DNA of 64,000 bases from Myxocyprinus asiaticus (lineage: Eukaryota; Chordata; Actinopteri; Cypriniformes; Catostomidae). The DNA lies in assembly GCF_019703515.2 (NCBI RefSeq), contig NC_059374.1:13180245-13244244 (forward strand), given 5' to 3'. Numbering within the stretch: the stretch's first letter is position 1; every line of letters starts with the position of its first letter. This document shows positions 1 to 12,900 of this stretch, piece after piece. A program made the translations under genes and the position numbers. Under the pieces are notes generated by a model. The model searched no databases. It was not told the origin of the DNA and was given only the letters and a program-made list of their open reading frames with translations.

Positions 1-740
1 ACCTCCATTACTCATTAGTGCTATCAGAGAAGTTTGTTCACAGTGGCTCGCATGTTCATGCGAGAACTTGAGTTGTTTTTTACAGGCTTCTCTCATGAAC
101 TGATGTCCAGATTTTCACTAAAAAAATGACTTAAATTTCAGGTTGTTTCACTGCCATTGTATTAAAAATATGTGCAGCGGGTAATATACATTAAAACATC
201 TCCTTTGTGTTCCGCATAAGAAAGAAAGTCTCGGGTTTGAAACAACAGTAGGGTGAGTGATTACAGAACTTTCGTTTTTGGGTGAAATATTTCTTTAAAT
301 AGGACATATGTGATTCTGCACAGGTTTTTCTTAACACTTGAAACACTTCTCTTATGACATTTTGTGTAGACTCTATGAAAATGCAGTTTCTTACATGTTT
401 ATACTGGTACAAATCAATCCAAAGCTTGCTGCCAGAAATACCTTTGTAAACAAGAGGAACTTCATGTGCTGGAAGAGATGGCTGTTGTCATTCTTACAAA
501 AAGGTGTATTTGCATGAATTTGGAAAAAGAGCATGTGACATGGCATCTAGTGTTGTTGGGCGGCCCAATGTTTTCATTGAGTTTATGACATTTTTAAAAA
601 AGCCTGTTTCTTTGGTGATAATATCTTGGCTGCATATGACACTCGACCCAGGGACCCAAAACACCCTCATATAGTGTTTGAAGTCTCAGTGCATATACCT
701 AAACAACTTTGAAAGCAGCATGATAATTTACTGTATTGTA
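1..740. other. Non-coding spacer with a diverged MITE end
   Basis: No gene is recognisable here. Positions about 205-299 resemble the right end of the TTAA-flanked foldback family found many times in this window: a pyrimidine/purine-rich block, then TTTTTGGGTGAA and a TTTCTTTAAA end. The short open frames have no family features. Confidence 0.5.
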
Positions 741-1039
741 CCGCAATAAAATATTTTGACATATTTAAATATGATTGTTTATTATTATTGTCATTATTCC
801 TGAAATTAAAATGTAATACATATTTATAACATTTAACATAGTTTTAAAAATCTAAGGCTAATCACATAATAAAGCTGCATTGCAATTTTAATCCTGAAAA
901 TATTAAAATATTTTGAAATATTTGAACATGATTATTTATTATTATTATCATTATTTGTGAAATTAAAATAGTAATACATATTTATAACATTTAACATATA
1001 TATATATATATACTGTATTTTTTAATTTAAGGCTAATGT
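741..1039. repeat. 157-bp tandem repeat, left part
   Basis: Two consecutive AT-rich units are visible. The landmark ATATTTTGA recurs at 751 and 908, a period of 157 bp, followed in each unit by TAATACATATTTATAACATT and TAAGGCTAATCACATAATAA. The second unit is interrupted just after GGCTAA near 1038, where an LTR begins. The array resumes at about 8247. Confidence 0.75.
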
Positions 1040-1253
1040 AGGATTGTAAATTTAAGTGTAATTATAAAATCTGGTGTTGTACTGTCTTTCATATAACATC
1101 ACATGAAAAACTAAAGTGATGAATATTGTATTTGGCTTTCAAGGTATTTGCTATCGTGATTCTGAGAGATCGTCTACACATGGCTGCATCCTGTTTGTCA
1201 ACTTGAAAAAGAGTGTATGTGAATGAAAACTTGTTTCTCATGCTAACTTAAGC
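1039..1253 (+). repeat. 5' LTR fragment of an LTR retroelement
   Basis: About 210 bp here match the start of the LTR at 7595-7805, including the shared stretch from TGTAAATTTAAGTG to CTTGTTTCTCATGCTAAC. The match stops at CTAACTTA, where a Harbinger-type sequence begins. The rest of this LTR is missing, so the copy is broken. The element interrupts a 157-bp tandem-repeat unit. Confidence 0.7.
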
Positions 1254-3060
1254 TGCGTTCACACCGCCAGCGACATCGCGCGAGACAGCCACACCATCCC
1301 ATTCATTTTCAATGAGAGCACAGCGACTTCCGGTGACACGAGCTGTTGCAACCGTTGGCGACCGGATGTGGGCATGTCCAGCGATGGGACAAAGTTGAGA
1401 AATGTTTAACTTTATGCAAATGCAGAGCGACTATCGGGAGCAACAGCCAATACGAGAGAAGACGGTAGAGCTCACGTGATCCTTCTCTCTCTCAGCTCCT
1501 GCAGTGACGGAAAGATGAAGGAAAGGCTAATCCTTGCTGTTAGCAATTTTCCAGCGTTATATGATATGTCTCTGCCCACGTACAGGGACATATTTAAGAA
1601 AAATTATGCGTGGAAAGGTGTATCTGAGATCGCAGGGATTCCAAGTAGGTTTAAATCATCAAATAGCCTGTAAAATTAACTATTAAATTATTTGTTTTGA
1701 AAATGTGTTACATGTATGACAGCAAATGAAACCATATAAATAATCAGATATAGTGAATAAACGTACCATATTAATAACCTTACTAGTATTTTAATAATAA
1801 TATTAATTGTATTAATATTAATTGTAAAGAAACAGTGCTGTTTAGACTCTCCATACACACATACACAATGTGTACAATGTACTGTATACTTATGTATATA
1901 CTATATATTAATACTATACTATTAATACAGTATTAATTAATGTTCTGTATACTTATGCATACTGTATATATTAATACAATATATGTATTCTGTGAGATAT
2001 ACTGTATATACAGTATATATCTTACAGAGTGTATTGCATTATATTACAGAATAAACAATATATACTATGGTTACTCATTACATCTGATCATAAATTGACA
2101 TAATTTGTTATAAATTGTCATAAAAGGAATATTTGTCTGTGTGTGTTTGTGTGTGTATGTGTGTGTGCACATGCCTTTTTTTTTCTTTTTTTTTATTGTT
2201 AGTGGAAGAATTCAAAAAGAAATGGAAAAACCTCCGTGACATATACAGGCAAGAATTAAACAAATTGAAAGACAGAAAAAGTGGCTCAGCAGCTGATCAC
2301 ATTAAACCTTGGAAGTACAGTGCCATCATGGGCTTCCTCAACCCCTTTACGGAGTTCAGAGCCACCAGTGTAAACATGCGTCAAGGGGTTGGGGAGCCCA
2401 TTTTGGCAACTGAAGTCCAAAACCAACAAATGAAGACAGTGCCAGTCAGACAGCCAGCAGGTCAGGGAGAACCAGACAGCCAGCCAGATCCACTCAGCAG
2501 CCAACCAGCCACAGTCACCAGTCAGCCAGATCCTGCAAGCAGCCAGCTAGATCCAACCAGCAGCCAGCAGAATACAACCAGCAAACAGCTAGGTCCAGGC
2601 TGACAGGGAATGGAATCAAGACAGAAGGAAGATAAGTCTCCCCAGGGCATTTCTGAAAGGCACCGGGGGTGGGGCAATAACTCTTTTTGAGAAAAATCTA
2701 ATTTCAGCCTTAAGTAGGGCAGAGGCAGCACCATCTCATCCCCCACCAGCATCTGAAGACCCAGAAGAACTTTTCCTCCGGGAGCCTGTTGCCACAAATT
2801 AAAAAATCTTAATTCAAGAAGGAGGGAAAGTGTTAAATTTGAAATACACCGAATAATCTTTGAAGCGCGGTGCAGTCAGGAACAGGAAGAGAGTGGGGTA
2901 CAGCTGACAAGGCTTTGAGGGGTGTTCATAAGCTTATTTACCCTCGTGGTCCTGTCAGCTGTACCCTGCAGGCAAGGTTCATAATGTTAGTGTTTTTTGT
3001 TGTTTATGTTATAAAAAAAACACAATAACTGTAAGGTAATTTTTTTGAAAAATAAATATA
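1251..3060 (+). mobile_element. PIF/Harbinger-type element remnant carrying a MADF gene
   Basis: The block begins just after TTA, the target type of Harbinger elements, with AGCTGCGTTCACACCGCC, and contains a two-exon MADF-domain gene. No matching right terminal repeat and no DDE nuclease gene were found, so the 3' half has been lost or replaced. An inverted pair (GTACAGCTGACA at about 2898, TGTCAGCTGTAC at about 2956) and an AATAAA near 3049 lie downstream of the gene. The Harbinger assignment rests on the MADF gene and the TTA junction, not on a complete element. Confidence 0.5.
1515..2603 (+). CDS. MADF-domain (Myb/SANT-like) protein, Harbinger-associated, two exons
   Basis: Exon 1 (1515-1644) begins at ATG 1515 and ends at CCAA|gtaggt. 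Exon 2 (2203-2603) follows a long pyrimidine tract and TTAG. The join is in frame and gives about 176 residues. The N-terminal ~95 residues form a MADF domain: FPALYDMSLPTYRDIFKKN, then AW..V, then FKKKWKNLRDIYRQEL, a basic RKSGSAA segment and WKYSAIMGFLNPF. The tail is low-complexity with repeated SQPDP-like units rich in Q, S and P. MADF proteins bind DNA; in Harbinger transposons a MADF/Myb-like protein helps the separate nuclease enter the nucleus and bind the ends. No nuclease gene remains nearby. Both exons are free of stops, so it is either a young remnant or an expressed, possibly co-opted copy. Confidence 0.65.
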
Positions 3061-3225
3061 TTTGTTTCAGACTTTTCAGTATGTTTCTTTTTGTGATTAT
3101 TGTTAAGGGGATAGTTTTTCTGCATAACACAAATTATATTTTGAAGAATGTCTAAGTGTTTTTGTCCATGCAGTGAAAGTCAGTGGGGTCCAATATTGAT
3201 TTGATAGATTAAACTATTTAGTATA

Positions 3226-4855
<1,630 letters not shown>

Positions 4856-5084
4856 TATATTAAAGTTCATAGCCTTTTATAGTGTGATTCCCATACTGCA
4901 GTCACTATAGGTGTTGTGCTTTATTATTCATACTTATTCATTCATATTGCTGTTATGTATTTGGGGGAGATGTGTTTAATGGGCATATCTAATAGTGTAG
5001 CCAGGATATCATTGTTTCAAGAAATGACACATGGAAACATTGCTCTTTTATTATAATGTGGGTGTTTTACATCAATGAATGTTG

Positions 5085-5959
5085 GTGTTTTACATCAATG
5101 AATGTTGGTGTACAGATGTAACAACATTACAAAAGATGTGCTGTCCTAATTTGGAAGCGCTCTTTATTAACTGTAAGCCTTTCTACTCACCGCGGGAGTT
5201 TTTCTCATTTATTCTGGTGAGTGTTTACATCGCGCCAAATGCGTGTTTGAATGCCGCGCTGCAACAGCTGGCTGATCACATCACAGACACAGAACAACAA
5301 TACCCGGACTCAGTTATTATTATTCTTGGGGATTTTAACAAAGCAAACCTCACATGTGAACTGCCCAAATACACCCGCTATGACCTTCACTTCACACAAA
5401 CACCAACACCTCCTACAAACCCCACCTCCCCTCCTTCGCCAGTTTAGGAAGTTCAACCTGCCACAGGCGCTGCTGATGCAGTTCTACTCAGCAGTTGAGT
5501 CTGTCCTCTGCACTTCAATAACTCTCTGGTTTGGTTCAGCTACGAAATCGGATATCAGAAGACTACAAAGGACAGTTCGGACTGCTGAGAGAATTATTGG
5601 TTGCCCCCTGTGCTCCCTTCAAGAACTATACACTTCCAGAGTGAGGAAAAAGGCTGGAAAAATCACTCTGGACCCCACTCACCCTGCCCACTACCTTTTT
5701 GAACTGTCGCCTTCTGGCCAACGCTTCAGAGCTCTGAGCACCAGAACCATCAGGCACAGGAACAGTTTTTTCCCCCAGGCTATCCATCTCATGAACTGTT
5801 AAAACTGCCCCATTGAGCAATAATTAATGTGCAATACACAGCTTAGTCTTTTTATATTATCCAACACATCCTACTTCTTCTGCCATTACATTCCCTTGCA
5901 CTGTATATAACCGATTTGTATTTAGATTTGCACTATGTATGTGTATGTGTGTATGTATG

Positions 5960-5992
<33 letters not shown>

Positions 5993-6003
5993 ATGTATGT
6001 ATG

Positions 6004-6066
<63 letters not shown>

Positions 6067-6294
6067 ATGTGTATATATGTGTATGTGTGTGTATATATAT
6101 ATATATATATAGTCTATTGTGTATTCTTTTTTCTTTTCAATATTTATTTATTTTTATTCAATTTGTAATTATTTTTTAAAAGTCTTGTTGCTGTTTTGTA
6201 TTGCTGTGTACTGGAAGCTCCTGTCACCAAGACAAATTCCTTGTATGTGTAAGCATAATTGGCAATAAAGCTCATTCTGATTCTGATTCTGATA
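5085..6294 (+). mobile_element. Internally deleted L2/CR1-like LINE
   Basis: The 5' part (about 5085-5400) encodes apurinic-type endonuclease sequence: INECWCTDVT, PFYSPREF, VYIAPNA and GDFNKANL. From about 5435 the frame jumps to the extreme C-terminus found after the reverse transcriptase in such LINEs: RKFNLPQALLMQFYSAVE, SVLCTSITLWFG and RRLQRTVRTAERIIGCP. The whole reverse transcriptase is absent. A 3' UTR loaded with (TG)n and (TA)n tracts follows, and the element ends in GGCAATAAAGCTCATTCTG with TTCTGA repeats, the short tandem tail typical of the L2 clade. A 24-bp tandem duplication lies at the 5' edge (5061-5108). Confidence 0.75.
5937..6112. repeat. Compound (TG)n/(TA)n microsatellite
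   Basis: Alternating GT, GTAT and TA tracts fill this stretch inside the 3' UTR of the LINE fragment. The apparent open frames rich in V, C, Y and I are translations of this repeat and are not genes. Confidence 0.9.
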
Positions 6295-7594
6295 AGGCAA
6301 ACACAGCAGGTAAACAACACCACAAATGTTCTAAGAGGGAGGGCAGATGTCACTATTGTGGTAAACCTGGACATTACATGAAAGAGTGTAGAAAGAACAG
6401 AAAGATACTGTATTAGGAGAACTGCAAGGCATTACAGTCCTGAAGCAGCCCCTCCCATCTTCACTAAACTCGTGGGGCAGCTTGCTAAGGGACTAATTGT
6501 TAGGACTGTGAGTGCTTATCTTTCCCTAAAAGTTTACAGCAAAGATGAAAGACACTTTGAAATTGCAATCAAAATATGTTTTGGAAGTACACTCACAGTC
6601 CTGAATGTTACATTATAGCACGTTCCAGTCACTCACTCACTCTTTTATGATGTCTTTTGTGACTGATGTTTCTTAGAAGATTTAAATGAGATGTGTTTTT
6701 ATTTATTTTTTTTATTGTTTGTACATTGTTTTTAAGTAATTGAGGACAACAAATTCAGAAGATGCTGTTTCTGAAATCTGGTCACCTGCTAGCTCTTTAA
6801 CAAACTGCAGAGGCAATAGAACACAAACCACCCACGGGGACAGACTAGGACACACGGACCAGTGAGGCACCCAGGAAGAACCAAAATGCATTAGCCCTTG
6901 GGGGCCAAACCTGCAGTGAAGACTTCCTCATAGGATTTCCCCTTTCCGTAGCTGATTCCTACCTCACTGGTCCATAGGTGTTAAATCTTGTTACACTAGG
7001 TTAAAAAAAAACTATACGATCAACTCAGTGAAGTCTAGATGTGAAAACAAAAACTAAACGATCAACTGAAGTCTTACATGGTAAAGTATATGCATGAATA
7101 CAGCTGGTTCTTGTGTTGCAGGTATGGACATATGTCAGAATGTCATTCTCATCGCCCTGGCATTGACAAGGCAAACAGACATCCATGGAAAATCATCAAG
7201 AGGAACACAAAGACACATCTCCCAAGCGATTAATCTATGCTGACTGTCAAGATGACATTGGACACAAGACTTTCTTTTATTCTAACTTCATAGACTTTAC
7301 TGCTCCTACATTTGGGCTACATGATTTTCTGTGTCATCAGGTAATGTATGCAACATGTTACCACCTGTTGTTGTAAATGTGCAGCAGTTGTGGTTTTGAA
7401 AAGAACTATCATCCATAGATTCTTTTACATTCACCTAACTCTGGGACACAGAATAAGTAATATGTGCCTGTAACAATTTAAGGTTACAAGATTAGAAGAT
7501 GGGGCTTATGTTAACAAACATATGACATAGAATGGATTTCTGAAGGTTTAAATTTTCATTATGTGAGAGTTTTTATTAACTCTCAAAGGGGGAC
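6295..7594 (+). mobile_element. Internal region of the LTR retroelement, gag remnant
   Basis: Directly after the LINE tail, 6301-6416 encodes KREGRCHYCGKPGHYMKEC, a CCHC zinc knuckle (C-x2-C-x4-H-x4-C) typical of retroelement nucleocapsid. A second partial knuckle, CRYGHMSEC, is readable near 7126. No protease, integrase or reverse transcriptase motif is seen. The segment ends in the purine-rich TCTCAAAGGGGGA at 7581-7593, a plausible polypurine tract immediately before the 3' LTR. The LINE therefore appears to have inserted into gag. The superfamily cannot be fixed from what is left. Confidence 0.6.
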
Positions 7595-8247
7595 TGTGGG
7601 ATGTAAATTTAAGTGTAATATATAACATAATAATAAAATATAATATAACATCACATGAAAAACTAAAGTGATGAATATTGTATTTGGCTTTCAAGGTATT
7701 TGCTATCGTGATTCTTTGAGATCGTCTACACATGGCTGAATCCTGTTTGTCAACTTGAACAAGAGTGTATGTGAATGAAAACTTGTTTCTCATGCTAACT
7801 AAGGCTATCACCTTTTGTCTGTGATGGCTCTAGGTGCCCCAGCCCCATTCTGTGAACTGGTGGCCATTGTTCATGATTCAATCAATGTCTGAATCAAATG
7901 TAAATGCATTGCCATAGGTGTGGACCCTTCCTTATCTCTTTGAAAATGAAGTCATCTGAGTGATATAGTTATGCTGATTGGATTAGGGCTGGAGAAACCA
8001 CAGTCTCTGTAGCGGGTTCGACTGCATTCTTTTTTAAGGTTCACCTGAATACTTTGTTACCACCTGGAAGGACTGCCCACTGAATGCCTATAAAATACAA
8101 TATATGCCTCGCTAAGTTAGACTTGATGACTGCAGTGTGAGACAGCACCTTCTGACGTGTAGACTGATTCTCATAACTTCTACAATAAAGAATTCTGCTG
8201 AAGCTTTACCAGAGTCTCCTGGTCCTTTCTGAGAGTTTTCAAAACGA
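7595..8247 (+). repeat. 3' LTR
   Basis: It begins TGTGGGATGTAAATTTAAG just after the polypurine tract, and its first ~210 bp match the 5' LTR fragment at 1039-1253. TATAAAA at 8089 and AATAAA at 8184 are the expected LTR promoter and polyadenylation signals. The end is near CAAAACG, after which the 157-bp tandem repeat resumes (AATCATATAATAAG). The exact boundary is uncertain by several bases. Confidence 0.7.
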
Positions 8248-9180
8248 ATCATATAATAAGACTGCATTGTAATTTTGATATTTAAAATATTTTGACATGT
8301 TGAAACATGATTGTATATTATTTTTTATAATTATTCGTAGAATTAAAATAGTAATATATATTTATTTTTATTTATATATTTATTTTTTATTTTATTTTAT
8401 TTTATCCCTTTTCTCCCAATTTGGAATGCCCAATTCCCACTACTTAGTAGGTCCTCATGGTGATGCACTTACTCACCTCAATCTGGGTGGCGGAGGACAA
8501 ATCTCAGTTGCCTCCGCTTCTGAGACAGTCAATCTGCGCATTTTATCACGTGGCTCGCTGTGCATGACACCGCGGAGACTCACAGCATGTGGAAGCTCAT
8601 GCTACTCTCTGCGATCCACGCATAACTTACCACGCGCCCCATTGAGAGGGAAAACCACTAATCGCGACCACGAGGAGGTTACCCCATGTGACTCTACCCT
8701 CCCTAGCAACCTGACCCATTTGGTTGCTTAGGATACCTGGCTGGAGTCACTCAGCACACCCTGGATTTGAACTCGCGACTCCAGGGGTGGTAGTCAGTGT
8801 CAATACTCGCTGAGCTACCCAGGCCCCAGTAATACATATTTATAACATTTAACATATTTTTACAAATCTAAGGCTAATCACATAATAAAACTGCATTGTA
8901 ATTTTGATATTTAAAATGTTAAAATATTTTGAAATATTTAAACAATATTGTTAATGAGAATAATCATTATAATAATATTGTAAAAAAAAAACATTATTAA
9001 TTATTATATCATTAATAATAATTTCAATAATTTAATAATTACATTTTTATTAATTTAAATGTATTATTAATAACAATAAGATCATTTTATTATTATTATT
9101 ATTGTCCATGGAATGAAAATGGTAATACATATTTATAATATTTTAAATATTTACAACTAATCAGGTAATAAAGTCACAAA
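8247..9180. repeat. 157-bp tandem repeat, right part
   Basis: The array interrupted at 1038 continues here with TAATAAGACTGCATTG at 8254 and the ATATTTTGA landmark at 8287. It is interrupted again by a SINE (8366-8827), resumes at 8828 and decays after 8950. A final partial unit with TAATACATATTTATAA is near 9122. Confidence 0.65.
8366..8827 (-). mobile_element. tRNA-derived SINE, family A, copy 1
   Basis: On the minus strand it starts with a tRNA-like head: GGGTAGCTCAGCGAGTA (A box) and GAGTTCGAATCC (B box). A long unrelated body and an A-rich (AAAAT)n tail follow. It is flanked by a 16-bp target duplication, AGTAATATATATTTAT at 8350-8365 and AGTAATACATATTTAT at 8828-8843, showing LINE-driven insertion into the tandem repeat. 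A sister copy lies at 49651-50102. The frame across its body is not a gene. Confidence 0.9.
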
Positions 9181-9227
9181 GCCTTTAGCAGAAATAACAA
9201 TCTTTGTAGATCATTCAAGAATGAAAT

Positions 9228-9264
<37 letters not shown>

Positions 9265-9924
9265 TTATTTGTATTGAGAGGATAACTGTATAATTTTGTT
9301 CTTTTTTGTTTGGTTTTGTAAAACCTAATGAACTAATTAAATCTTTAAAAGGTTCACAGACAAACATTCATACACAAACTAATAAATACAGTATTACAAT
9401 CATTATAGCCAAATAAAGTTATTTTGCAATTATATTATACAATACTTTTTATACCTGACACAATCAAAACACCAACTTTACAATTCAATGTCACATTACC
9501 AGCTACAACATAGCAAGTGATATCTGCTAAATAAGATATTGATTTATTTGGTCATATATCAGCACTTGTGAATCATGTGATTGTATATCATATGCTTTGA
9601 GAGCTCATTTCTCTGCCTGGTGAGGGCACAGCAATCCATGAATAATAAATGTCCCATTACAGCTACTGAATTTGATAAATATACTGAAAGCCCTAAGTAA
9701 ATACAATATTATCAGACATATATTTTGTACCTATTCTGGTTCACGTTATCAGTATCTGACATTAAATGAGTCACGGCAGAATTTTCCTTTCCTCCTCTGC
9801 TGCTCTGCATACATCTGCGATCTAGAGGGAAGAGAGCTGGCTACACCCTCATAGGCAGGTGAGTTTGCATTTAAAGCTTCTCTGTTACCTGTTGTCTTCC
9901 ATAACACAAGCTGTGTTGCTCTTA
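9181..9924. other. AT-rich sequence upstream of the stomatin gene
   Basis: It contains a 32-bp poly(A) run (about 9229-9260) and otherwise unremarkable AT-rich DNA. The stretch before 9925 must hold the stoml3-like promoter and 5' UTR, but no TATA or initiator could be assigned with confidence. A GT donor-like site after GGCAG at 9858 could belong to an untranslated exon. Confidence 0.35.
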
Positions 9925-9982
9925 ATGATGACCACAGTAGCCAGGTTTCAAGACCAGCAGACTGAGAGTATAATACCTGAAG
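9925..9982 (+). CDS. stoml3: stoml3-like exon 1 (start)
   Basis: It reads [19 protein letters not shown] plus one base, then the donor G|gtaggc. Either of the two adjacent ATG codons (9925, 9928) could start translation. The single overhanging G joins AT of exon 2 to make Asp. The N-terminus is hydrophilic, as in stomatins. Confidence 0.75.
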
Positions 9983-12900
9983 GTAGGCCTTCATGAAAAC
10001 ATCACACATTTCTATATGTCTATAAGACTTTACAAAAAAAGTCATAAAAAGAAATGTATCAAAACTTTACTAAATCATGGTAATAATGGCTTTAATGTAA
10101 AATGTAACCATTTTAAATTGTTAAATTATTAAAGTACAACAAATCTATAACAATGCTGTATAAATTCACAAATATGATAAATGCAACCAGTCTGTTAACA
10201 CATCCTCATTAGAGGGTCCGCTTAGGGCCCCTAAGCCATCAGTGGGCCCCGCAAAGAGAGGTAGTTTTTAAATGTATTTTAAATTTTTGGTATATAGTCA
10301 TTTATTGTTATTTATAGTCATTTATTATTAATTTGAAGAGTTATTTATTGGTAATTTATTGTAAATAAATGGCATACTTCCGACAAAGCTCGGCAAGACC
10401 ATGTGACATATTTCCACTCAGGGCAGTGGTAGCTCAGTGGTTAAGGCTCTGGGTTACTGATCAGAAGGTTAGGGGTTCAAGCCCCAGCACCGCCAGGATG
10501 CCAGTGTTGGGCCCTTGAGCAAGGCCCTTGACCCTATCTGCTCCAGGGATGCCGTATCATGGCTGACCCTGCACTCTGACCCCAGCCTAGCTGGGATATG
10601 TGAAAAAGAAGAATTTCACTGTATATGTGCAAATGTATAATGTGTGATAAATAAACAATTATTATAAATTATAATTAATTATAAATTGTTATTTAATATA
10701 TTGTTAATTTTTTTTAGTTTTGTGTAATTAATATATTCCAATTTTAAGTTAATATAATCAAAGTTATTGAAGACTGTATTGTGGTGTCATTCTTGGGTGT
10801 ATACTGTATATCCAAGTCGGAATTTGCTTATGTGATTTGGGCCCCCATATTCTCCTAAATGGCCCTTAAGTTGATTTATAAAGATTTGTAAAAATGCCAT
10901 AGTTACACGACAAGCCTGTCTTGAATTACACTTTGCTAGTACCAAATGTTGGCTATTTATATTTCAGATGATAAACCGCCCTCACTGGGATGTATCGGCT
11001 GGTTCATTGTAATCATCTCCCTCATTTTCATCATAGGATTGTTTCCTGTTACCATTTTTATGTGTGTCAAGGTATGATATGTTTTTAAAAGGAAGACTAG
11101 TATGATAGATTGTACATAGATGATTAACTCATGATCAATGATAACTGACTGCATCGACAATGTACTCATTAGCTCACTCTTAGATTGTACAGGAGTATGA
11201 AAGGGCTGTGATCTTTCGATTGGGTCGTATTGTGGACAGGAAACCAAAAGGACCAGGTATGACAAAGGTTTTCATTTGGGATCCACAAATAGAACTATTC
11301 ATCAATGTGCACATCTAATGTTCTAAATTGTTACATAATGTTGCCTATAGTTATATCATACGAAGTTGAGAAAAAGAGAATCCACTAAGGAAAGTGCAAA
11401 GAAAGTACATTTTTTGCAATTTAAATGAATTTTAGGTCGAAGCAAATTTGTAAAACCAATTACAAAACCATGTCAATTTTTGTGCTTACAATTAACCATG
11501 TGTAATCCATGAGTAAACAACCTACATTAGGACTTTTAATCCAATCATGCCCACAGTTAGAGAAATATTGAGGCATTTTCATATGTTTACTTCACGTTTC
11601 TTTGGTGAGGATTATAATATATCCCTTTAAGCTCGGATGAACAAAATAATTATCAAAATTTGAATAACTACATTCTCGACCAATACAAAATAGGTATTGT
11701 TTTAAAGATTAGAAGCTCTACTTTACAATGCATGTGGGCATTATGACCAAAAATGAACAAGTGCTTTGAAATTTGCAGACAAATCTGAAGTATTCCGTTT
11801 TGATCATTTCTGAAAAATGTTGCACTGTGCATATTATTGTAATTGGTAAAAACATCAAAATCATCAAATAGCCATGTGTCATATGTGTTTGAAAAGCTCT
11901 CAAAGAGTAGAAATACAACCATCCTATTTGTTTTACTCACAGAAAAAAAATATAGCGAGTTATAGCTAAGTATATGTCTTTGACATACGTTTCATGTGAA
12001 CAGGTGTCGCTCAAATGCCGCATTTTTGCTTATAACTTCACGAAAATGAAACAGAACTTAAAACTTAGAGGAGGCGATTATCTTTAAAACAAGCCCACAC
12101 ACAAAGTAATCGGATGCATAGATAATTAGATAACCCGCACAAAGTACAATGTGCACACAGCATCTAGCTATCTTGCATCTTGCTTATCTGGCTACGTTAG
12201 CTTACAACGGAAATGCTGTAGCCATGGAATGCTAAACCAATCGGATTGGGTTCAGACAGCTCCAAACAGTGGTGAGAGTCATCCATATATGGGCAGAGAG
12301 TCATGTGATCAATCATTGTAATTACATATGTACACAACACAGACATAATGATGAATCAAATGGCACAGAATGAAACTCATTCTGTGAAATCTCATTACTA
12401 AAATCATGTCTGCATACTATGCAAACCTTTAGTCATTGTTGTGTTTGCATGTGGAATTCGATCTTATGTAAAATTATTATGTTTTGTTTGTTTGGAGAGG
12501 CTTTTGGTCACAAGGATATTTTGTTTTAGTAATAACCTTTGATTGCTTTTTCGTATCAACACAAAATTTGACTCAGTTACAGGTGACACGACTGGGAACA
12601 AAACAAAAGCAGTTTTTCATAGCCAACTTATTTACACACTGAGGTATACAGTATAATGTCAAATCAGAAAAATAAGAATAAAAGTTAGTTTTGGCTCAGG
12701 TTTTTTTGTGAATTTTCAGCAGTCTCATAATTTACCATAATCTATATCATAATTTTTTTGCAAAGATTCCTTTAAAATGATACCAAACACTTGACACTCC
12801 TTTTTTTTTTTTTTTTTTTTTTTTGAGTTATAAGCCTTTAATTTTGGGGATCCCACTGAAACAGGAAATCTTTAAAAACACCCTCAGAGCTTAAAGGATC

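Noticed and set aside
1251..3060. A complete autonomous Harbinger transposon
   Set aside because: No right terminal repeat and no DDE nuclease frame were found.
5916..6179. Tyr/Ile/Val/Cys-rich open frames
   Set aside because: They are translations of a compound (TG)n/(TA)n microsatellite in a LINE 3' UTR.
8297..8731. Apparent 144-codon open frame
   Set aside because: It crosses an antisense tRNA-derived SINE; the same protein-like sequence appears in the other copy at 49755-50060.
8366..8827. tRNA gene (A and B boxes present)
   Set aside because: The tRNA-like head cannot form a full cloverleaf, is followed by a SINE body and tail, and has a target duplication.
9749..10045. Minus-strand 98-codon open frame over the stomatin first exon
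   Set aside because: It is antisense to exon 1 of the plus-strand gene, which has proper splice phases, and shows no family features.
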